In this document: piece by piece, positions 5,442 through 10,402 of the stretch
How the letters are laid out: each line of letters starts with the position of its first letter
Numbering within the stretch: position 1 is the first letter of the stretch
Assembly: GCA_024234675.1 (NCBI GenBank)
Contig: JACKNU010000016.1
Span: 1 to 10,402, forward strand
DNA from: Pseudomonadales bacterium
Lineage (GTDB): Bacteria; Pseudomonadota; Gammaproteobacteria; Pseudomonadales; Halieaceae
Direction of reading: 5' to 3'
Length of the DNA: 10,402 nt
Position numbers and translations under genes: made by a program
Notes under the pieces: model-generated
What the model saw: only the letters and a program-made list of their open reading frames with translations
What the model was told of the DNA's origin: nothing
Databases searched by the model: none

Positions 5442-8400
5442 TTAAAGTGGGCGCTGGGGTGCCTGTGCGGCACCGGGAGACCCGGACCAGCGTTGTGCCA
5501 GGCCGCGGCACAGGACGTAGAACACGGGTGTGAACAGCAGCCCGAAAGCCGTTACCCCCAGCATGCCCGAAAAGACGGTAATTCCCAGGGCCTGGCGCAT
5601 CTCGGCGCCCGGGCCCACGGCGATGACCAGGGGCACTACGCCGAGGATAAAGGCCAGGGACGTCATCAGGATGGGCCGCAGGCGCAGGCGCGCGGCATTG
5701 ACGGCGGCGTCGAAGCGGCTGTGGCCGGCCGCCTCATCCTGGCGGGCGAATTCCACGATGAGAATCGCGTTTTTCGCCGCCAGGCCGACCAACACGATCA
5801 ATCCCACCTGTACCAGCACATTGTTATCGAGGCCGGCGAGCCAGACGCCGAACATGGCGGACAGGATGCACATTGGCACGATGAGCACGATGGCCAGGGG
5901 CAGCATCCAGCTTTCATACTGGGCTGCGAGCACCAGGAACACAAACAGTACGGCGAGGGCAAAAACGCCCATGCCGACGTTGCCGGAGGCCTTCTGCTGG
6001 TAAGACAGATCGGTCCATTCAAAGCCCAGGCCATCGGGTACCCGCTCGGCAGCCAGGGCTTCCATTGCCACCAGCGCGTCCCCGGATCCCGTACCGGTCG
6101 CGGCACTGCCGAAAATGGACACGGCCGGGTAGAGGTTGTACCGCTCCACCCGATACGGTGCGGTGCGGTAATCGGCGCTGGCGAGGGCACCCAGGGGGAC
6201 CGCTTCTCCCTCCCGATTGCGCGTGCGCAGGCTGAGCAGGTCGCGGGGGGAGCGGCGGAAATCGGCGTCTGCCTGGGCAGTTACCTGGAAGGTCCGGCCC
6301 AGGAAATTGAAATCGTTGACGAAGGCGGAACCGAAGTAGATCTCCAGCGCCTCGAATACGTTCTCCACCGGAACGCCGAGCTTTTCCGCGCGCACCCGGT
6401 CGACGTCGAGGTAGAGCTGCGGAGTGCGGGCCTCAAACAGGGTGAATACCCGCGCCAGTCCCGGTGTCTGGTTTGCAGCCTCCGCTATATCGGCCGCCGT
6501 CGTCGCCAGCAAGTCCAGGCCGCGGCCGCCGCGGTCCTGGAGCATCATGCGAAAGCCGCCGGCATATCCCAGGCCGCGCACCGGTGGTGGATTGATCACC
6601 AGCACCGACGCGTCGTGGACAGTCGCCATGCTGGCGCGCAACTGCGCCAACAGTTCATCGAAGGAAATCCCCTTTGCCTCGCGTTCTTCATAGGGCGCGA
6701 AGGAGGCAAAGAGGGTTGCCACGTTGGGTCCGCTTGAGGCTGTCAGGGCCGAGAAGCCGGCAAACCCGACGACATTGACCACCTCTTCGACGCCCAGCAG
6801 CTTGTCGATCACCTCCGTAACCACGCGTTCGGTCCGCTCGAACCTGGCGCCCGGGGGCAATTGTACCGCTACCAGCGCATAGCCCTGGTCCAGCGAGGGG
6901 ATAAAACCCGTCGGCACTACTGACAGCTGCACCCCGGCCAGGCCGATAAGCACTACGTAGATGCCGGCGCACACCAGGCCGCGGCGTACCATGGCCGCGG
7001 CAAGGCGAGCGTAGCTACCCGCCAGGCGCTCCAGGCCGCGGTTAAAAGCCTCGAAACCGCCGCGTACCCAGCGGGACAGTGGCGAGGCGGGTGGCCCGGT
7101 TGCGGGAGGCTCGAGAATCAGCGCCGCCAGTGCCGGGCTCAGGGTCAGCGAGACGATCGCCGAGATGATGGTGGCCGAGGCTATGGTCAGCGCAAACTGC
7201 TGGAAAAACTGGCCGGTGATACCCGCGACGAAGGCGGCGGGAATAAATACCGCCGACAATACCAGGGCGATAGCCACGAGGGCGGTCCCCACCTCGTCCA
7301 TGGTCCTGTGGGCCGCCTCCCAGGGGGATAGCCCCGCCCGCAGGTTGCGCTCGATATTTTCCACCACCACGATAGCGTCATCGACCACGATGCCGATGGC
7401 CAGTACCAGCCCGAACAGGGTCAGGTTATTGAGGCTGAAACCGAAGGCCGACATCACGGCGAAAGTGCCGACCAGGGACACGGGAATGGCCAGGATCGGG
7501 ATGAGTGCGGTCCGGAAGTTCTGCAGGAACACGATCACCACCAGCACCACCAGGGCAATCGCCTCGAAAATGGTCACGATCACCGCATCTACCGAGGCCT
7601 GCACGAACTCGGTGGGGTTGTAGCCAATCTCGTAGGACAGCCCCTGCGGGAACTGCTGGGCCAGCTTTTCCATGGTGGTCTTGAGTTTGCTCGCCGTCGC
7701 CAGGGCGTTGGTCCCGGGGCGCTGGTCGATCGCCAGTGCAACCGCCGACTGCCGCCTCAGGTAGCCGCTGGTGGAGTAACTCTGCGCGCCAAGCTCGATG
7801 CGGGCGACATCGCGCAGGCGCACTATGCCGCCGTCCCGGGTTGCCCGGATCACCACGTCACCGAATTCCTCGGGACGCATCAGGCGACCCTGGGTTTGAA
7901 CGCCAATCTCGAAGGCCTGGGGGCTGCTACCCGGCGGTTGGTTCATCACGCCTGCGGCTACTTGCAGGTTCTGGCTGCGCAGGGCGCGCACCACATCGCC
8001 CGCGGTGAGACCCACTGCGTCGACCCGGTCCGGGTCCAGCCATACCCGCATGGCGTACTCACTGGCACCCAGCAATCGCACCCGGCCCACGCCATCGATG
8101 CGCGCCAGGGTGTCGCGCAGGCGCAACACGGCGTAATTGGCGATGTACAGTCGATCGTAGGTGTCTTCCGGCGAGTACAGGTTGACGACCATCAGGATGT
8201 CCGGCGAGTTCTTCTGGGCGCTGACCCCCAGCCTGCGGACCGCTTCCGGCAGGCGAGGCTCGGCCAGGGCGATACGATTCTGTACCTGCACCTGCGCATC
8301 ATCCAGGTCGGTGCCCAGGGCGAAGGTGACGGTGATGCTGAGATTGCCGTCCCCGGTGGACTGCGAGTGCATGTACAGCATGTTCTCCACACCGTTGATC

Positions 8401-8609
8401 TCTTGCTCCAGCGGCGCGGCGACCGAGTCCGCCACCACTTCCGCGCTCGCGCCGGGGTAGGCCGCCCGCACCTGTACCGTCGGGGGGGCCACCTCGGGGT
8501 ACTGGGAAACGGGCAGGGAGCGGTAGGCCAGTGCTCCCATCAGGGTGATAAAGATTGACAGGACTGCGGCAAATATAGGCCGGTCCACAAAAAAATGGGT
8601 GAACCCCAT
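5442..8609 (-). CDS. RND (HAE1-type) multidrug efflux pump inner-membrane subunit, MexF-like
   Basis: A 1055-residue proton-driven drug exporter of the RND superfamily, full length for the MexF/OqxB clade. It begins MGFTHFFVDRPIFAAVL, with TM1 at about 11-30. A large periplasmic loop follows (about 31-335, including the GVENMLYM and STGDGN motifs), then TM2-6 at about 337-500, TM7 near 540-560, a second periplasmic loop, and TM8-12 at about 876-1036. Proton-relay residues are present: D410-D411 in TM4 (GIVVDDAIVVVEN), K946 in TM10 (GLAAKNAILIVEF) and R976/T983. From memory, local similarity to Pseudomonas MexF is strong across the N-terminal half, so exported substrates may include chloramphenicol- or quinolone-like compounds, but this is inference. 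An upstream in-frame extension to 8765 is rejected because it lies inside the adaptor gene and is low-complexity. The ATG is 2 bp after the adaptor stop (TGA-GC-ATG), implying coupled translation. No outer-membrane channel gene follows; hipBA does. Confidence 0.95.
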   Translation of the reverse strand: MGFTHFFVDRPIFAAVLSIFITLMGALAYRSLPVSQYPEVAPPTVQVRAAYPGASAEVVADSVAAPLEQEINGVENMLYMHSQSTGDGNLSITVTFALGTDLDDAQVQVQNRIALAEPRLPEAVRRLGVSAQKNSPDILMVVNLYSPEDTYDRLYIANYAVLRLRDTLARIDGVGRVRLLGASEYAMRVWLDPDRVDAVGLTAGDVVRALRSQNLQVAAGVMNQPPGSSPQAFEIGVQTQGRLMRPEEFGDVVIRATRDGGIVRLRDVARIELGAQSYSTSGYLRRQSAVALAIDQRPGTNALATASKLKTTMEKLAQQFPQGLSYEIGYNPTEFVQASVDAVIVTIFEAIALVVLVVIVFLQNFRTALIPILAIPVSLVGTFAVMSAFGFSLNNLTLFGLVLAIGIVVDDAIVVVENIERNLRAGLSPWEAAHRTMDEVGTALVAIALVLSAVFIPAAFVAGITGQFFQQFALTIASATIISAIVSLTLSPALAALILEPPATGPPASPLSRWVRGGFEAFNRGLERLAGSYARLAAAMVRRGLVCAGIYVVLIGLAGVQLSVVPTGFIPSLDQGYALVAVQLPPGARFERTERVVTEVIDKLLGVEEVVNVVGFAGFSALTASSGPNVATLFASFAPYEEREAKGISFDELLAQLRASMATVHDASVLVINPPPVRGLGYAGGFRMMLQDRGGRGLDLLATTAADIAEAANQTPGLARVFTLFEARTPQLYLDVDRVRAEKLGVPVENVFEALEIYFGSAFVNDFNFLGRTFQVTAQADADFRRSPRDLLSLRTRNREGEAVPLGALASADYRTAPYRVERYNLYPAVSIFGSAATGTGSGDALVAMEALAAERVPDGLGFEWTDLSYQQKASGNVGMGVFALAVLFVFLVLAAQYESWMLPLAIVLIVPMCILSAMFGVWLAGLDNNVLVQVGLIVLVGLAAKNAILIVEFARQDEAAGHSRFDAAVNAARLRLRPILMTSLAFILGVVPLVIAVGPGAEMRQALGITVFSGMLGVTAFGLLFTPVFYVLCRGLAQRWSGSPGAAQAPQRPL

Positions 8610-8611
8610 GC

Positions 8612-9820
8612 TCAGTTCGGTCCCGGCGGTGAGCGCTCGAGCTGCGGCGCTACCTGCATGCCGGCGCGCAGGCGGTGAAAGCCCCCCGCGGCCACCACCT
8701 CGGTGCCCTCCAGCCCGTCCCGCACGATACGCAGGCCGTCGGCCATGGGCCCCGCTGTAACCCACCGGCGCTCGACCAGCCCCTCGGGGCTGACGACGAA
8801 GACGAATTGCCTGGACTGGTCGAACTGCATGACCTCATCCGGCACCAGGACTACCTCGTGCAGGCCGCTGCCCGGCAGCCGCACCCGGCCGAACAGTCCC
8901 GGCTGCAGCAGACGGTCGGGGTTGGCCAACAGGCCCCGCGCCTGCACGGTGCCGGTGGTAGCGCTGAGCTCGTTGTCGACAAAATCCATCACCCCCTGGT
9001 GCTGGAAGCTGTCTTCATCCAGCAGCTTGACGCTGATGGCGTTGGGATATTCCCGCGAGGTCTGTCTCGCGCCCGCCTGACCGAGGCGGGTATAGCGCAG
9101 CACATCGGCCTCACTCACCTCAAAATAGAAATGAATCGGGTCTTCCTGGACGATAGTCGTCAGCAGGGTCCCCTGTACATCCCCCCCTATCACGATATTG
9201 CCCACGTCCACCAGGCGGCGCCCGATGCGGCCGGGGATCGGCGCCCGTATCTCGGTGAACTCCAGGTTGAGCCTGGCCCGCGCCAGGGTGGCCTGCGCCT
9301 GTGACAGCCTCGATGCCGCGACCACCTCGGCCTGCACGCGCTGGTCCAGGTCCTCCTGGGAAATGAGGAGGTCCTTGCGCAGGGTCCGCGCCCGGTTCGC
9401 CTCGGTCCTGGCCAGGTCCAGGGTGGCGCGCATTTCCTCGAACTCGGCCCGGGCCGCCGTCTCCGCGATCTGGAATGGCCGCTGGTCGATGACAAACAGC
9501 AACTGGCCGGCCTCGACCGGTTGGCCTTCGGTGAACGCCACCTTCGAGAGGTAGCCGCTGACGCGGGCCCGCACCTCGACCCGGTTTACCGGGGCAAAAC
9601 GCCCGGTGTACTCATCGTATTCCACCAGTTCCCTGACTGTAGGCCGGATAGCCGGCACAGGCATGACCGCGGCATCCCCTGCCGGCTGGGCCAGCGCCGC
9701 GTATTGCCAACCCGGGCTGCAGATGGCGAGCAGCGCCAACACCATGGTCGCGAGACGCAGCCCATTGGGGAGGTGGGGCGCCATCGCGGGGCGGTGCGAG
9801 ATCCCGGGGGTGTTGCTCAT
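8612..9820 (-). CDS. RND efflux periplasmic adaptor (membrane fusion protein), MexE-like
   Basis: A 402-residue HlyD/AcrA-type adaptor that joins the inner-membrane pump to an outer-membrane channel. A signal peptide is visible: positive region GLRLA, hydrophobic core MVLALLAICSPGW, and a likely cleavage after ALA (residue 44). C34 lies in LLAIC, which is not a good lipobox, so a soluble or anchored non-lipoprotein is more likely. A beta-barrel/lipoyl segment (YDEYTGRFAPVNRVEVRARVSGYLSKVAF, 68-96) is followed by FTEGQPVEAGQLLFVIDQRPF (96-116). A coiled-coil hairpin spans about 118-185, the second lipoyl half LEFTEIRAPIPGRIG 186-200, and the barrel and membrane-proximal parts follow. The GTG at 9880 is a possible longer start; ATG 9820 is used. 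ATG 9784 would give a shorter, tidier signal peptide, and neither has a strong Shine-Dalgarno. First gene of the pump operon. Confidence 0.93.
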   Translation of the reverse strand: MSNTPGISHRPAMAPHLPNGLRLATMVLALLAICSPGWQYAALAQPAGDAAVMPVPAIRPTVRELVEYDEYTGRFAPVNRVEVRARVSGYLSKVAFTEGQPVEAGQLLFVIDQRPFQIAETAARAEFEEMRATLDLARTEANRARTLRKDLLISQEDLDQRVQAEVVAASRLSQAQATLARARLNLEFTEIRAPIPGRIGRRLVDVGNIVIGGDVQGTLLTTIVQEDPIHFYFEVSEADVLRYTRLGQAGARQTSREYPNAISVKLLDEDSFQHQGVMDFVDNELSATTGTVQARGLLANPDRLLQPGLFGRVRLPGSGLHEVVLVPDEVMQFDQSRQFVFVVSPEGLVERRWVTAGPMADGLRIVRDGLEGTEVVAAGGFHRLRAGMQVAPQLERSPPGPN

Positions 9821-9890
9821 GACAGGCTGACGACTCCGCTCCACTGAATGTTGGGTAGGCAAGTGCCAGTAGGTCGTCACAGGTGAAGCC

Positions 9891-9906
9891 CCTGGCGATC
9901 GCCGGG
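9891..9906. repeat. Short palindrome upstream of efflux operon
   Basis: CCTGGCGATCGCCGGG is a palindrome with one mismatched pair; its inner ten bases GGCGATCGCC are perfectly symmetrical. It lies 71 bp upstream of the preferred adaptor start in the 180-bp gap after the enoyl-CoA hydratase gene. There is no T-run and almost no loop, so it is not a convincing terminator. It may be an operator for a pump regulator, or chance in GC-rich DNA. Confidence 0.3.
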
Positions 9907-9938
9907 CTACTATGGTACTGCCCCGGCCAGGGTTCGAC

Positions 9939-9964
9939 TATAGACTGGTATGTCCGGTATAGAC
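9939..9964. repeat. Paired direct repeats in the efflux operon upstream region
   Basis: TATAGAC occurs at 9939-9945 and again at 9958-9964 (19-bp period). Nested within are two GGTAT copies at 9947-9951 and 9956-9960 (9-bp period). The arrangement could be a regulator-binding site for the pump operon. No clear sigma70 promoter was found in this gap, so assignment is tentative. Confidence 0.25.
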
Positions 9965-10000
9965 AGCCGAGGCCAGCGGAGGGTGCAGGGAGTACTGGCG

Positions 10001-10402
10001 TCAATTACCCTTGAATCGGGGTTGGCGCTTTTCGAAAAAGGCTGCAGCGCCCTCGCGTGCGTCCTCCATGCCCATGGTCAGCAGGAACTGTTCCGCGTCC
10101 ATGAAGCTGGTGGCGTCGTTGAGGGCATTGGCGCTGGCATTGACCGCGCGCTTGATCATGCGCAATGGCACAGGGGGCATGGCGGCAGCCTGCGCGGCCA
10201 GTTCCAGCGACTTCCCGACAGCGCTGCCCGGGGATGCCAGGTAGTCCACCAGGCCCCAGTCCCTGGCTGTATTCGCGTCCAGCGGCTCGGCCAGCAGCAA
10301 CAGTTGCTTGGTTTTCGCCGGGCCTATCAGGTTCACGAAACGGGGCACACTCTGCCAACTCATATTCATGCCCAGCCTGAGTTCAGGTACGTACAGTGAG
10401 GC
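10001..10402 (-). CDS. Enoyl-CoA hydratase/isomerase (crotonase family), 5' end outside window
   Basis: The last 133 residues of a crotonase-superfamily protein; the frame is open to base 10402. The visible part starts ASLYVPELRLGMNMSWQSVPR. In crotonases this PE-x-x-LG segment carries the second catalytic glutamate, here E7 of the fragment. The following IGPAKTKQLLLLAEPLDANTARDWGLVDYL is the conserved region after the active site, and the C-terminal helices end in PRFKGN. Such enzymes add water to, or isomerise, enoyl-CoA thioesters in fatty-acid or aromatic acyl-CoA breakdown; the exact substrate is not readable. The usual GxGGTQRL stretch is replaced by MNMSWQSVPR, which suggests a subgroup different from classical FadB-type hydratases. 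An internal ATG at 10369 is not a real start, because homology continues upstream. Separated from the pump operon by 180 bp with no obvious terminator. Confidence 0.85.
   Translation of the reverse strand, partial: ASLYVPELRLGMNMSWQSVPRFVNLIGPAKTKQLLLLAEPLDANTARDWGLVDYLASPGSAVGKSLELAAQAAAMPPVPLRMIKRAVNASANALNDATSFMDAEQFLLTMGMEDAREGAAAFFEKRQPRFKGN

Noticed and set aside
5433..6737. Plus-strand reading frame of 434 codons opposite the RND pump gene
   Set aside because: It lies antisense to conserved RND coding sequence, has a histidine/glutamine/glycine-rich low-plausibility composition, and no ribosome-binding site was evident.
8610..8765. 52-residue N-terminal extension of the RND pump
   Set aside because: It overlaps the adaptor gene and is Gly/Arg/Ala low-complexity; the conserved RND N-terminus begins at the ATG at 8609.
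9894..9903. GGCGATCGCC as a cyanobacterial HIP1-type repeat
   Set aside because: Single occurrence noticed and gene content is proteobacterial; a chance or operator palindrome is more likely.

Overview
The window is GC-rich DNA with every recognisable gene on the minus strand, so transcription runs from high to low coordinates. Gene types and protein sequences (MexEF-like pump, long-form HipA, DUF-type membrane protein beside a 2-TM K+ channel, acyl-CoA enzymes with GST/SDR) suggest a gammaproteobacterium, plausibly a marine Halieaceae/Cellvibrionales-type lineage. That taxonomic guess is inference from gene style only. No RNA genes, CRISPR arrays, transposases or integrases were seen.

Layout in transcription order: (1) 10402-10001, the 3' end of an enoyl-CoA hydratase/isomerase gene. 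(2) A 180-bp intergenic region holding a short palindrome and a direct repeat. (3) 9820-5442, a two-gene RND efflux operon: a MexE-type periplasmic adaptor, then 2 bp later a MexF-type inner-membrane pump with its proton-relay residues intact. No outer-membrane channel or regulator gene is adjacent. (4) 5441-5239, a regulatory region whose 5281-5400 stretch is about two-thirds A+T. It carries a consensus-like sigma70 promoter and three copies of an operator with consensus TCGY-N-ATATAT-N-ACGA. (5) 5238-3584, a hipB-hipA toxin-antitoxin pair with a 4-bp stop/start overlap; the HipA kinase residues all appear intact. (6) 3505-1510, a likely two-gene operon of a long glutathione-S-transferase-like protein and a classical short-chain dehydrogenase. 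(7) 1469-1, a sigma70-like promoter driving a four-helix small membrane protein of unknown function and a 2-TM potassium-channel/RCK protein that runs off the window.

The blocks look like independent transcription units. The clearest non-coding signal is the hipBA control region. Its three operators share half-sites, an 8-bp separation of the half-sites and an AT core. One overlaps the -10/start region and another abuts the -35, as expected for autorepression. The other point of interest is the tightly linked small membrane protein and K+ channel, which may be functional partners.
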